Of a stretch of DNA of 64,000 bases, positions 46,381-54,951 are shown piece by piece; the stretch's first letter is position 1; every line of letters begins with the position of its first letter. Under the pieces are notes generated by a model that saw nothing but the letters and a program-made list of their open reading frames with translations, did no database searches and was not told the DNA's origin. The DNA is from Ancylobacter koreensis (GTDB lineage: Bacteria; Pseudomonadota; Alphaproteobacteria; Rhizobiales; Xanthobacteraceae). Where the stretch lies: assembly GCF_023016525.1 (NCBI RefSeq), contig NZ_JALKCG010000001.1, positions 1,426,001 to 1,490,000 on the forward strand, in the 5' to 3' direction. Made by a program: the position numbers and the translations under genes.

Positions 46381-47070
46381 ATGAAGCTGCAGCAACTCGT
46401 TCAGGAGCCCTTGCACGAACAGGCCTATGCGGCGCTGCGCGAAGCCTTGCGCACCGGGCGTTTCAAGCCGGGCCAGGCGATGACGATCCGCGGCCTCGGC
46501 AAGGATCTCGGCATCTCGGCGACGCCGGTGCGCGAGGCGCTGCAACGGCTCATCGCCTCGCAGGCGCTGCAATTGCAGCCCAACCGCACCATCATCGTGC
46601 CGGTGCTCACCCGCCGCCGCTTCCAGGAGATCACCAAGGTCCGCGTGCGTCTTGAAGGCCTTGCGGCGCTGGAGGCAGCGCCGCGCCTTACCAGCCGCGA
46701 CATCGCCGAGCTGGAGGCCCTCTCGTCGGCGATGACCGCCGACATACGCGAGCGCCGCTTCAACGACTACCTCGCCAACAACGAGCGGTTCCATTTCAGG
46801 CTCTACGACGCCTCGAAGATGGAATTTCTGCGCGAACTCATTGATCTGGCTTGGCTTCAGATCGGCCCGTGGCTCAACGCGCTGGCCAGCGAGGGGCGTT
46901 TCCACGCCATCGCCAACACGGTGCACGACGAGATCATCGCCCTCGCCTCGGCCGGCGACGCCAATGGCGTGTGCGAGGCGGTGCAGCGCGACATTCTGGA
47001 GGCAGCGCGCCTGCTGATGCGCTTGCTCGACGACGAGGAGAATGTCCGCCCGCTGGCCGCCGCCGGCTAG
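46381..47070 (+). CDS. GntR-family regulator (FCD) of the diol dehydratase operon
   Basis: The 229-aa regulator has a winged helix (LRTGRFKPGQAMTIRGLGKDLGISATPVREALQRLIASQALQ) and an FCD ligand domain (NNERFHFRLYDASKMEFL, NTVHDEIIALASAGD). It stands 107 bp upstream of, and codirectional with, the nine-gene ABC/dehydratase operon. TGTTATAACA palindromes occur before both, which strongly suggests autoregulation and control of the operon. A small acid or phosphorylated pathway intermediate is a likely effector. Confidence 0.9.
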   Translation: MKLQQLVQEPLHEQAYAALREALRTGRFKPGQAMTIRGLGKDLGISATPVREALQRLIASQALQLQPNRTIIVPVLTRRRFQEITKVRVRLEGLAALEAAPRLTSRDIAELEALSSAMTADIRERRFNDYLANNERFHFRLYDASKMEFLRELIDLAWLQIGPWLNALASEGRFHAIANTVHDEIIALASAGDANGVCEAVQRDILEAARLLMRLLDDEENVRPLAAAG

Positions 47071-47138
47071 GCGCCCGTCGGAGGGGCTGGCGGGCGAGGG
47101 CGATTTTTCGCTTGCCACGGCCATGATGTGCCCAATAG

Positions 47139-47155
47139 TGTTATAACATATAACA
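47139..47155. promoter_or_regulatory. Candidate GntR operator of the diol dehydratase operon
   Basis: TGTTATA-ACA-TATAACA is a 17-bp palindrome containing the perfect 10-mer TGTTATAACA seen before the regulator. It lies 23-39 bp before the first permease start, well placed to block the promoter. Confidence 0.7.
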
Positions 47156-47177
47156 ACGATCGCAGCGGAGACGCAGG

Positions 47178-48002
47178 ATGGTCGGCGAGTCACGTTGGGT
47201 GCAGTGGGTATCCCACCTCATTCTGGGCAGCGCCTCGGCAATGGTGCTGCTGCCCCTGCTGTGGGTCCTGCGCACCTCCTTCGCCGACAAGGTGGTGGCC
47301 TATCAGATGCCGCCCCAGCTCCTCTTCGCGCCGACGCTGGACAATTACCGCGACGTGCTGCTGCGCTTCGATTTCGGTTCCTTCTTCCTGAACAGCCTCA
47401 TCGTCGCACTGACGACGACCGCCATCGCCCTGCTGCTCGGCGCGCTCGCCGCCTACGCCATCGACCGCTTCCGCACCGGCGGCCCGGTCATGCCGCTGGC
47501 GATCCTCGCCACGCAGATGATGCCGCCGATCGTACTGGTCATCCCGTTCTTCCTCATCTTCAAGCAGCTCGGCCTCGCCGACAGCCATCTCGGCCTCGTC
47601 ATCACCTACCTGACCTTCAACCTGCCCTATGTGGTCTGGTTGCTGATGAGCTTCTTCAGGCGGGTGCCGCGCGAACTCGACGAGGCGGCGCTGATCGACG
47701 GTGCCGGCCCGTTCACCGTGTTCTGGCGCATCGTGCTGCCGGCGGCGCTGCCGGGCATCGGCGCGGCGGCGGTGCTCTCCTTCGTGCTGTGCTGGAACGA
47801 GTTCCTGTTCGCCCTGATGCTCACGGGGCAGCAGACCAAGACGCTGCCGGTCGCCATTTCCAGCCTGGTGACGCAGCAGGGCACGGCCATCGGCGCGGTG
47901 TGCGCCTCCACCATGCTCGCCATCGCGCCGATGGTGCTCATCTACTTCGCGATCCGAAAGCTCCTCGTTGCCGGGCTCAGCCTCGGCGCGGTGAAGGGCT
48001 GA
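47178..48002 (+). CDS. Sugar/polyol-type ABC permease (MalG family)
   Basis: The 274-aa inner-membrane permease has six helices and the EAA loop ELDEAALIDGAGPFTVFWRIVLPAALPGIG typical of MalG/CUT1 importers. CWNEFLFALMLTGQQTKTLPVAISS follows. Its start is preceded by GGAGACGCAGG. It is unusual that a permease, and not the binding protein, comes first in the operon. It resembles the MalG protein of the second ABC operon (59731-60528). Confidence 0.91.
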   Translation: MVGESRWVQWVSHLILGSASAMVLLPLLWVLRTSFADKVVAYQMPPQLLFAPTLDNYRDVLLRFDFGSFFLNSLIVALTTTAIALLLGALAAYAIDRFRTGGPVMPLAILATQMMPPIVLVIPFFLIFKQLGLADSHLGLVITYLTFNLPYVVWLLMSFFRRVPRELDEAALIDGAGPFTVFWRIVLPAALPGIGAAAVLSFVLCWNEFLFALMLTGQQTKTLPVAISSLVTQQGTAIGAVCASTMLAIAPMVLIYFAIRKLLVAGLSLGAVKG

Positions 48003-48058
48003 CCAACAAGCCCGACCCGATAACCGGCCTTCCAGTGTCAAAGCATAAGGGAACTGTC

Positions 48059-49354
48059 ATGAAACGCGTGAAATTCGGCACCAGTGCCGCCGTGCTCGCC
48101 TTTCTCGCCGCCTCGCCGGCGCTGGCCGCCAGCGACGTCTGCAAGGGCTCGGACATCAACATACTGATGGAGACGGTGCCCGACACCGATGCCCTGCAGG
48201 CCGTCAAGGGCGACTTCGAGAAGGAATACGGCGCCAAGGTCAACATCGAGGCGGTCAACTACTCGCTGATGCACGAGAAGCTGGTGCCGAGCCTCACGGC
48301 CTCGACCTCCAGCTACGACGTGCTGATCGTGGACAGCTACTGGGTCGGCGAGTTCAAGACCGCCGGCTGGATCAAGGACCTCGACGCCCTCATCGCCCGC
48401 GACAAGGTCGACACCAGTCTCTACTTCCCAGCCCTGATGGCGCTGAACGGCACGGTGCAGGGCAAGACCTACATGCTGCCCTTCTGGCAGTACGCGATGG
48501 GCATCCTGTACCGGAAGGATATCGTCGACGATCCGGCCTTCCAGGCGGCCTACAAGGAGCAGTTCAAGCGCGACTGGCGCATGCCCGCCACGCTTGAGGA
48601 ATTCGCCGAGGTGGTGAAGTGGGCCGGCAAGTACAAGGACATGTACGGCATCGCCATGGCCGCCCAGCGCGCCGACCCGGTGGTGATGGAAGCCACCAAC
48701 TATCTCTTCGCCGAGGGCGGCGACTTCTACGACCGCACGACGTGGAAGCCGACCATGGACACGCCCGAGGCGGCCAAGGCCGTTACCGTCTATGCCGACC
48801 TGATCAACAGCGCCGCCCAGCCGGGCGCGCTCGGCGCCAATTTCGACGACGTCGCCAACACGCTGAAGCAGGGCAAGGCGATCTTCGCGATCAGCTACCT
48901 GTTCCTGTTCCCGACGCTGGAAGACCCCAAGGATTCCACCGTGGTCGGCAAGATGGGCTTCGCCCCCGTGCCGGGCAAGGACAGCTTCCTCGGCGCCTGG
49001 GGCTGGGCAGTGCCGTCCAACGCCAAGAACCCGGACTGCTCCTGGGAATTCCTGAAGTGGGTGGAATCGAAGGACGTCGCCTACAAGCGCGCCCTTGCCG
49101 GCGGCCAGCCCACCCAGATGTGGATCTACAACGATCCCGAATTCATCAAGAAGTGGCCGGCCATGTCGCAGGTCGGCACCGCGCTGGAACACTCGAAGGG
49201 CCTGCCGATCATGTCGCGCTCCACCCAGCTGGTGGAGACCTTCGCCGAGGTGATGGGCTCGGTGCTCGCCAACAATGTCCCGCCCGCCACCGCGCTCGCG
49301 GACTCGCAGGACAAGTTCGGCCGCCTCGTGAAGGGCGACCCGCTCCTCAAGTGA
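48059..49354 (+). CDS. ABC solute-binding protein, extracellular family 1
   Basis: The 431-aa periplasmic protein has a signal peptide (residues about 1-23, ending SPALAAS). SDINILMETVPDTDALQ and YDVLIVDSYWVGEFKTAGWIKDLD parallel the binding protein at 58371-59645 (RALMEDVPETQ, WAGEFPTAGWLEDLN), so the two are paralogues. The ATG at 48059 is set by the signal peptide; the open frame upstream lies inside the permease gene. Ligand: a polyol, diol or amino-alcohol is inferred from the operon. A hairpin follows its stop. Confidence 0.91.
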   Translation: MKRVKFGTSAAVLAFLAASPALAASDVCKGSDINILMETVPDTDALQAVKGDFEKEYGAKVNIEAVNYSLMHEKLVPSLTASTSSYDVLIVDSYWVGEFKTAGWIKDLDALIARDKVDTSLYFPALMALNGTVQGKTYMLPFWQYAMGILYRKDIVDDPAFQAAYKEQFKRDWRMPATLEEFAEVVKWAGKYKDMYGIAMAAQRADPVVMEATNYLFAEGGDFYDRTTWKPTMDTPEAAKAVTVYADLINSAAQPGALGANFDDVANTLKQGKAIFAISYLFLFPTLEDPKDSTVVGKMGFAPVPGKDSFLGAWGWAVPSNAKNPDCSWEFLKWVESKDVAYKRALAGGQPTQMWIYNDPEFIKKWPAMSQVGTALEHSKGLPIMSRSTQLVETFAEVMGSVLANNVPPATALADSQDKFGRLVKGDPLLK

Positions 49355-49381
49355 GCCGCGCCGTCCACCGCACCATCCGCT

Positions 49382-49401
49382 CCGGGGGCTCGGCCCCCCG
49401 G
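49382..49401 (+). terminator. Intercistronic hairpin after solute-binding protein gene
   Basis: CCGGGGG pairs with CCCCCGG across a 6-nt loop, in the 80-bp gap between the binding-protein stop and the MalF-type permease. It probably skews expression towards the binding protein. Confidence 0.55.
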
Positions 49402-49434
49402 GGTTCGGGCCACACGACGTCAGGGTCGCGACCG

Positions 49435-50325
49435 ATGACCACCGCCACGATCAGGGCCGGTTCCCCCGGCCGCCGCCGCAACCTCGCGCAGTACGTCTTC
49501 GTCGCTCCGGCGGTGATCGTGCTGGCGCTCGTGGTGGCCGCGCCCCTGCTGTACTCGATCTATCTGAGCTTCCAGGAATACATCATCACCTACGGCATGG
49601 GCGACTTCGCCGGCTTCGCCAATTATCTGGCGGTGCTGTCGGACGACTTCGCCCATGTGTCGTGGGTCACGCTGAAGCTCACCCTGCTGTGCGTCGTCTT
49701 CGAGTTCGTCATCGCCTTCGGCCTCGCGCTGCTGCTGAACCAGCCGCATCTGCCGGGTCGCTCCTTCTACCTCATCGTGCTGATGATCCCGGTGCTGATG
49801 ACGCCGGTCGCCGTCGCGCTGATGTTCCGCCTGATGTTCAACCCGAGCCTGGGCATCGTGAACTGGGTCATCGGCCTTCTCGGCATCCCGCCGCAGGGCT
49901 GGTTCGGCGATCCCTCGCTGGCGCTCGGCACCGTGGTCTTCGTCGACGTCTGGCACGAGACCTCGCTGATGCTGCTCATGCTCTATGCCGGCCTCAAGGC
50001 GATGCCGGGCGAGCCGGTGGAGGCCGCGCGCATAGACGGCGCCAGCCGGCTGCAGATCCTGCGCTACGTGACCTGGCCGCTAATGAAGCCGGTGATCATG
50101 GTCACGCTGATGATCCGCATGATCGCGGCGCTCAAGAGCTACGACCTCATCTACATGCTGACCCAGGGCGGGCCGGGCAAGGCGACGGAGACCATCTCCT
50201 TCTACGCCTACCGCCTGGGCTTCCGCTTCCTCGACATCGGCCAGGCGGCCGCGGTCTCCTTCATCCTGCTGATCGTCGTGACCCTGCTGACCCTGGTGCT
50301 GCTGCGCACCATGCGGGAGAACTGA
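49435..50325 (+). CDS. Sugar/polyol-type ABC permease (MalF family)
   Basis: The 296-aa inner-membrane permease has six helices. The EAA loop is EPVEAARIDGASRLQILRYVTWPLMKP, and YDLIYMLTQGGPGKATETISFYAYR near the end is a CUT1 hallmark. The start is the ATG at 49435 after CAGGGTCGCG. The dehydratase gene starts one base after its stop, tying transport to catabolism. Confidence 0.91.
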   Translation: MTTATIRAGSPGRRRNLAQYVFVAPAVIVLALVVAAPLLYSIYLSFQEYIITYGMGDFAGFANYLAVLSDDFAHVSWVTLKLTLLCVVFEFVIAFGLALLLNQPHLPGRSFYLIVLMIPVLMTPVAVALMFRLMFNPSLGIVNWVIGLLGIPPQGWFGDPSLALGTVVFVDVWHETSLMLLMLYAGLKAMPGEPVEAARIDGASRLQILRYVTWPLMKPVIMVTLMIRMIAALKSYDLIYMLTQGGPGKATETISFYAYRLGFRFLDIGQAAAVSFILLIVVTLLTLVLLRTMREN

Positions 50326-50326
50326 G

Positions 50327-52621
50327 ATGAGCGAGGCGCGCAAGGACGGCGCGGCGCCCGCCAGCAACCGCTGGCGCCGCTTCGGCGAGTGGGATGCCCG
50401 CCCGCTGCGGCAGGACCTGTTCGCCGCCGAGAACCCGGAAGCCGGCTTTTCGGTGTTCCGCAGCCCGCACGATCCCGCCCCCTCGCTCACCATCGAGGAC
50501 GGGCGCGTGAGCGTCATGGACGGCAAGGCGGCCGGCGATTTCGACATCATCGACGCCTTCATCGCCGCCCACCACATCGACCCGGAGATGGCCCCGGTCG
50601 CCATGGCCATGGATCCGGGCGCCATCGCCCGGATGCTGGTCGATATCAATGTGCCCCGACAGGATCTGGAGGCGCTCGCTCGCGGTTTGACGCCAGCGCG
50701 CCTCGCCGAGGTCGTGGGCCGGTTGTCCGCGCTTGAGATCACCTTTGCTTACGCGAAGATGCGCCAGCGCCAGAGCCCCGGCAACCAGGCCCACGTCACC
50801 AATGCCAAGGACGACCCACTCCAGCTCGCCGCCGATTCCGCGACCGCCGTCGCGCTCGGCTTCGACGAGATCGAGACGACGATGCGGGTTGCCTCCAATG
50901 GCTGGGCCAATGCGCTCGCCTGCACGGTGGGTGCGGCGGTCGGCCGGGGAGGGGTGCTGTTCCAGTGCTCCATCGAGGAGGCGGAGGAACTGCAGATCGG
51001 CCTCGCCGGCCTTGCCTCCTACGCCGAGACGGTCTCGGTCTACGGCACCGAGCGCGCCTTCATCGACGGCGACGACACGCCGTGGTCCAAGGCGCTGCTG
51101 ACCGCTGCCTACGCCTCGCGCGGCATCAAGGCGCGCTGCACCTCGGGCGCCGCCTCCGAATTGCTGATGGGCTTCCACGAGAAGCGCTCGCTGCTCTATC
51201 TGGAGGCCCGTTGCCTGTGCCTCCAGCGCGCCATGGGCGTGCAGGGCACGCAGAACGGCGGCATCGACGGCGCCCCGCTCACCGCCTCCATGGCGGGCGG
51301 CGTGCGCGAACTGATGGCGGAGAATCTGATCGCCGTCTGGCTCGGGCTGGAGTGCGCCTCCGGCAACGACACGCGCACCAGCGAATCCGAGATCCGCGTC
51401 GGCGCCAAGATCACGCCCTATCTGCTCGCCGGCTCCGACCTCATCTGTTCGGGCTTCGGCTCGATCAAGAAATACGACAACTCGTTCAACCCCTCGCTTT
51501 TCAACGGCGAGGAGATCGAGGACTACCTTGTCCTCCAGCGCGACTTTCAGGCCGATGGCGGCCTCACTCCCGTCGACGAGGACCAGGTGCTCGGCGTGCG
51601 CATGCGCGCGGTGGAGGCGCTGGCCGACGTGATGGATGAACTGGGCCTCGCCAAGGTCGGCCGCGACCGGCTGCTGTCGGTGGTCTTCGCCTCCGGCTCG
51701 CAGGAAACCGAGAGCTTCACCGCCGGCGAGGTCACGCCGATCAGCGCGCAGATCAAGGCGCGCGGCATCACCGCCGTCGACGTGGTGCGCGCGCTCGCCC
51801 GGCGCGGCTACGAGCCGGAGGCGGAGAACCTCCTCCTCATGCTGCGCCAGCGCCTGTCCGGCGACTATCTCCAGACCTCCTCCATCGTCCGCGACGGGCG
51901 GGTGATGAGCGCCATCAACGATCCCAACACCTATCGCGGCCCGCAGACCGGCTACCGCATGAGCGCGCCGCGCTGGGACGCCGTGCAGGGCATCCGCAAC
52001 GTGCTCACCCGCGAGCGCGTGCTGGCCGCCGAGGACATCAAGGATGCGGCCGAGGTCGACTGGCTGGTCGCGCGCGGGACGGCCGGCAGGGGCACGGACC
52101 CGAATGAGGTGGTGATCGGCGTCAGCCCCGGCTTCGCCCGCCAGCTCCACCGCACCACCGCCGGCCACCGGCTGGAGGATGTGGCGGAGGCGCTCGTCGG
52201 CGGCATCGCGGAGGGCGGCGGCACGGCGCGGCTGGTGCGCATGCTGCACACCGCCGACACCTCCTTCCTCGGCCTCGCCGCCGCCCGGCTGTCGGGCTCG
52301 GGCTACGGCATCGGCATCCAGGCCAAGGGCACCACGGTGCTGCACCAGGCCGACCGCATGCCCCATCTCAACATCGAGCTGTTCTCCAACGCGCCTCTGG
52401 CCAGCCTCGACCATTACCGCGCGCTCGGCCGCAACGCCGCCCGCTACACCCATGGCGAGGCGCCCGAGCCGGTGGTTGTGCCCACGCAGGGCGAGGCGCT
52501 CGGCGCCCGCTTCCATGTGCGCGTCGCGCTGCTCTACGCCATCGAGACCGCGCTGACCGATCCCGCGGCCGATCCGGTGGAACTCGACTATCGCCCCGAC
52601 GCGGGAGGCGCGAATGTCTGA
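50327..52621 (+). CDS. B12-dependent diol/glycerol dehydratase, fused large and medium subunits
   Basis: This 764-aa radical enzyme should remove water from a 1,2-diol to give an aldehyde, using adenosylcobalamin. Residues about 20-560 match PduC: AHVTNAKDDPLQLAADSA, SVYGTERAFIDGDDTPWSK, YLEARCLCLQRAMGVQGTQNG, LECASGND. Residues about 590-740 match PduD: VVIGVSPGFARQLHRT, ARLSGSGYGIGIQAKGTTV, LNIELFSNAPL. Separate subunits are the rule; this is a fusion. By K. oxytoca numbering plus 13, ligands Q154, H156, E183, E234, Q309, D348 and S375 are all kept, but the size-limiting Ser301 and Gln336 are Asp314 and Thr349. No reactivase is nearby. The substrate is unknown. Confidence 0.92.
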   Translation: MSEARKDGAAPASNRWRRFGEWDARPLRQDLFAAENPEAGFSVFRSPHDPAPSLTIEDGRVSVMDGKAAGDFDIIDAFIAAHHIDPEMAPVAMAMDPGAIARMLVDINVPRQDLEALARGLTPARLAEVVGRLSALEITFAYAKMRQRQSPGNQAHVTNAKDDPLQLAADSATAVALGFDEIETTMRVASNGWANALACTVGAAVGRGGVLFQCSIEEAEELQIGLAGLASYAETVSVYGTERAFIDGDDTPWSKALLTAAYASRGIKARCTSGAASELLMGFHEKRSLLYLEARCLCLQRAMGVQGTQNGGIDGAPLTASMAGGVRELMAENLIAVWLGLECASGNDTRTSESEIRVGAKITPYLLAGSDLICSGFGSIKKYDNSFNPSLFNGEEIEDYLVLQRDFQADGGLTPVDEDQVLGVRMRAVEALADVMDELGLAKVGRDRLLSVVFASGSQETESFTAGEVTPISAQIKARGITAVDVVRALARRGYEPEAENLLLMLRQRLSGDYLQTSSIVRDGRVMSAINDPNTYRGPQTGYRMSAPRWDAVQGIRNVLTRERVLAAEDIKDAAEVDWLVARGTAGRGTDPNEVVIGVSPGFARQLHRTTAGHRLEDVAEALVGGIAEGGGTARLVRMLHTADTSFLGLAAARLSGSGYGIGIQAKGTTVLHQADRMPHLNIELFSNAPLASLDHYRALGRNAARYTHGEAPEPVVVPTQGEALGARFHVRVALLYAIETALTDPAADPVELDYRPDAGGANV

Positions 52622-53045
52622 CGATCCCGCCGACGACCTGTCGCTCTACCCCGTCTCGGAGAAGGCGCCCGAGCGCGTGCGCACGCCCACCGGCAAGCCG
52701 CTCTCCGCGCTGACGCTGGAGGCGGTTCTCTCCGGCGAGATCGGGCCGGAGGACGTCGCCATCACGCCGGAGGCGCTGCTCCTGCAGGCGCGCATCGCCC
52801 GCGCCGCCGGACGCGCCACGCTGGCGGAGAACTTCGAGCGCGCGGCCGATCTCGTCCGCGTGCCGCAGGAGCTGATCCTCGACACTTATGAGCTGCTGCG
52901 CCCGGGCCGGGCCCGCGACGCGCAGCAGCTTCTCGACCGTGCGACGCTGCTGCGCCGCGACTATGGCGCCGCGCGCGTCGCCGCGCTGATCGAGGAGGCC
53001 GCCGACGTCTATACGCGCCGCGGCCTCTTCGTGAAGCGCTACTGA
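52614..53045 (+). CDS. Diol/glycerol dehydratase small subunit (PduE-like)
   Basis: The 143-aa protein matches PduE: LYPVSEKAPERVRTPTGKPLSALTLEAVLSGEIGPEDVAITPEALLLQARIARAAGR, then LAENFERAADLVRVP and ILDTYELLRPGRA. It packs against the large subunit of the dehydratase. The start overlaps the fused large/medium gene by 8 bp and the stop touches the ATPase start. The longer N-terminal extension that makes some Pdu subunits poorly soluble or targets them to shells is absent, consistent with a free cytosolic enzyme. Confidence 0.92.
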   Translation: MSDDPADDLSLYPVSEKAPERVRTPTGKPLSALTLEAVLSGEIGPEDVAITPEALLLQARIARAAGRATLAENFERAADLVRVPQELILDTYELLRPGRARDAQQLLDRATLLRRDYGAARVAALIEEAADVYTRRGLFVKRY

Positions 53046-54149
53046 GTGGGAGCACCGGCCTTGGCAGGCGTTACAATTCGGCAAGTCTCCAAGCATTTCG
53101 GGCCCGTGCGCGTGCTCGACGGGCTGGACCTCGCGATCGAGGACGGGGAGTTCGTGGTGCTCGTCGGTCCTTCGGGCTGCGGCAAGACCACGCTCCTGCG
53201 CATGATCGCCGGCCTTGAATCGGTCTCCGGCGGCGAGATCCGGATCGGCGAGCGGGACGTCACCTGGGTGGCGCCCAAGGACCGCGACATCGCCATGGTG
53301 TTCCAGTCCTACGCGCTCTACCCGCATATGACCGCCGCCGAGAACATGTCCTTCGGCCTCAAGCTGAACAAGACGCCCAAGGCCGAGATCGAGGCGCGCG
53401 TGGCCGAGGCGGCCCGCATGCTCAAGATCGAGCACCTGCTGGCGCGCAAGCCGCGCGAGCTTTCCGGCGGCCAGCGCCAGCGCGTGGCGATGGGGCGCGC
53501 CATCGTGCGCCGGCCGGCGCTCTACCTGTTCGACGAGCCGCTCTCCAATCTCGACGCGCAGCTGCGCACCAGCATGCGCACCGAGATCAAGCGCATGCAC
53601 CTCGCCGAAAAGAAGACGGTGGTCTACGTCACCCACGACCAGATCGAGGCGCTCACCCTGGCCGACCGCATCGTCGCCATGAACAAGGGCGACATCCAGC
53701 AGATCGGCACGCCCGACGATCTCTATCGGCGCCCGGCCTCCGTCTTCGTCGCCTCCTTCATCGGCTCGCCGGCGATGAGCTTCCTGCGCGGCACGCTGAC
53801 GGCGCCCGGTGCGGTGGCGCTGGAAGGGGTGGACACGCCGCTGCTGCTGCCGCCCTCCTGGGCCGGCATCGCCGCCGCGCCGGGCACGCCCGTGCTGCTC
53901 GGCCTGCGGCCGGAAGCCTTCGTCTACGCGCCCGGCAGCGCGGGGCGCTACGGGCTCGACGTGCAGGTCAACGTCGTCGAGCCCTGCGGCGCCGAGGTCT
54001 ACGTCGTCGGCGAGGTCGCCGGGCAGGAGGTCACGCTGCGCTGCGCGCCCGGCAACGTGCCCCCGCTCGGCACGACCACCCGCGTCGCGATCGACCTCGA
54101 CGGCATCCATCTGTTCGACGCGGCGAGCGAGCGGAGCCTGCGGCCATGA
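53046..54149 (+). CDS. Sugar/polyol-type ABC ATP-binding protein (MalK/UgpC family)
   Basis: The 367-aa ATPase shows Walker A GPSGCGKTT, Q-loop AMVFQSYALYPHMT, signature LSGGQRQRVAMGRAI, Walker B LYLFDEPLSNLDAQLR and H-loop YVTHDQIEALTLADRI, plus the C-terminal OB-fold regulatory domain of the MalK branch. It starts with GTG exactly after the PduE-like stop. Placement after the dehydratase genes, away from its permeases, shows that transporter and enzyme genes evolved as one unit. Confidence 0.92.
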   Translation: MGAPALAGVTIRQVSKHFGPVRVLDGLDLAIEDGEFVVLVGPSGCGKTTLLRMIAGLESVSGGEIRIGERDVTWVAPKDRDIAMVFQSYALYPHMTAAENMSFGLKLNKTPKAEIEARVAEAARMLKIEHLLARKPRELSGGQRQRVAMGRAIVRRPALYLFDEPLSNLDAQLRTSMRTEIKRMHLAEKKTVVYVTHDQIEALTLADRIVAMNKGDIQQIGTPDDLYRRPASVFVASFIGSPAMSFLRGTLTAPGAVALEGVDTPLLLPPSWAGIAAAPGTPVLLGLRPEAFVYAPGSAGRYGLDVQVNVVEPCGAEVYVVGEVAGQEVTLRCAPGNVPPLGTTTRVAIDLDGIHLFDAASERSLRP

Positions 54150-54919
54150 TCCTCAAGGACCGCATCGCCATCGTCACCGCCGCCGGCTCGGGCATCGGCC
54201 GGGCGGTCGCCATCGCCTTCGCGCGCGAGGGCGCCCTCGTCTACGCCACCGACCGCGACGGCGCGGCGGCCGAGACGACCGCCGGGCTCGCCGGGAAGGG
54301 CGCGCAGGGGCATGTCCTCGATGTCTCAGACAGCGCAGCCATTGAGGCGCTTATCGCCGATATCCGGTCCCGCCATGGCCGGCTCGATATCCTGCACAAC
54401 CATGCCGGTCTTCAGGTCGCCGGCGGGCTCGAAGAGATCGACGGCGGGCAGCTCGACCGCTCCTGGGCGATCAATGTGCATGCCCAGTTCGCCGCCTGCC
54501 GGGCGGCGATGCCGATCATGAAGGCGCAGGGCGGCGGGGTGATCCTCAACACCGCGTCGAATGCCGGCGTGTTCCTCGACAAGGGGATGCTCGCCTACAT
54601 CACCACCAAATCGGCGGTCATCACCATGACCAAGCAGATCGCGCTCGACTATGCCCGCTTCGGCATCCGCGTGAACGCCATCTGCCCGGGCTGGGTCGAT
54701 ACCGCCTTCAACGACCCCTACACCGCCCAGCTCGGCGGGCGCGGGGCGCTGGAGAAGGTGGTGTCCGGCATGGTGCCGATGGGCCGCTTCGGCCGGCCGG
54801 AGGAGATCGCCGAGGCGGCGCTGTTCCTCGTCTCCGACCGTTCCTCCTACATCACCGGCCATGCGCTGGTGATCGACGGCGGCGAATGCCTGGCGGGCGG
54901 CGCCAACTCGACGCCGTGA
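54146..54919 (+). CDS. SDR-family dehydrogenase
   Basis: The 257-aa Rossmann enzyme has TAAGSGIGRAVA, Asp-Arg-Asp after beta-2 (favouring NAD), NHAG in place of NNAG, and the catalytic set Ser in NTASNAG with Tyr-x3-Lys in AYITTKSAV. Start and ATPase stop overlap (ATGA). In this setting it may oxidise a diol or amino-alcohol hydroxyl or act on the dehydratase product. A comparable SDR (1-amino-2-propanol dehydrogenase) accompanies a kinase and phospho-lyase in the mycobacterial RMM locus. Confidence 0.88.
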   Translation: MILKDRIAIVTAAGSGIGRAVAIAFAREGALVYATDRDGAAAETTAGLAGKGAQGHVLDVSDSAAIEALIADIRSRHGRLDILHNHAGLQVAGGLEEIDGGQLDRSWAINVHAQFAACRAAMPIMKAQGGGVILNTASNAGVFLDKGMLAYITTKSAVITMTKQIALDYARFGIRVNAICPGWVDTAFNDPYTAQLGGRGALEKVVSGMVPMGRFGRPEEIAEAALFLVSDRSSYITGHALVIDGGECLAGGANSTP

Positions 54920-54951
54920 CCCCGGCCCCGCGTGCAGGTGCGAGTCTCCCC

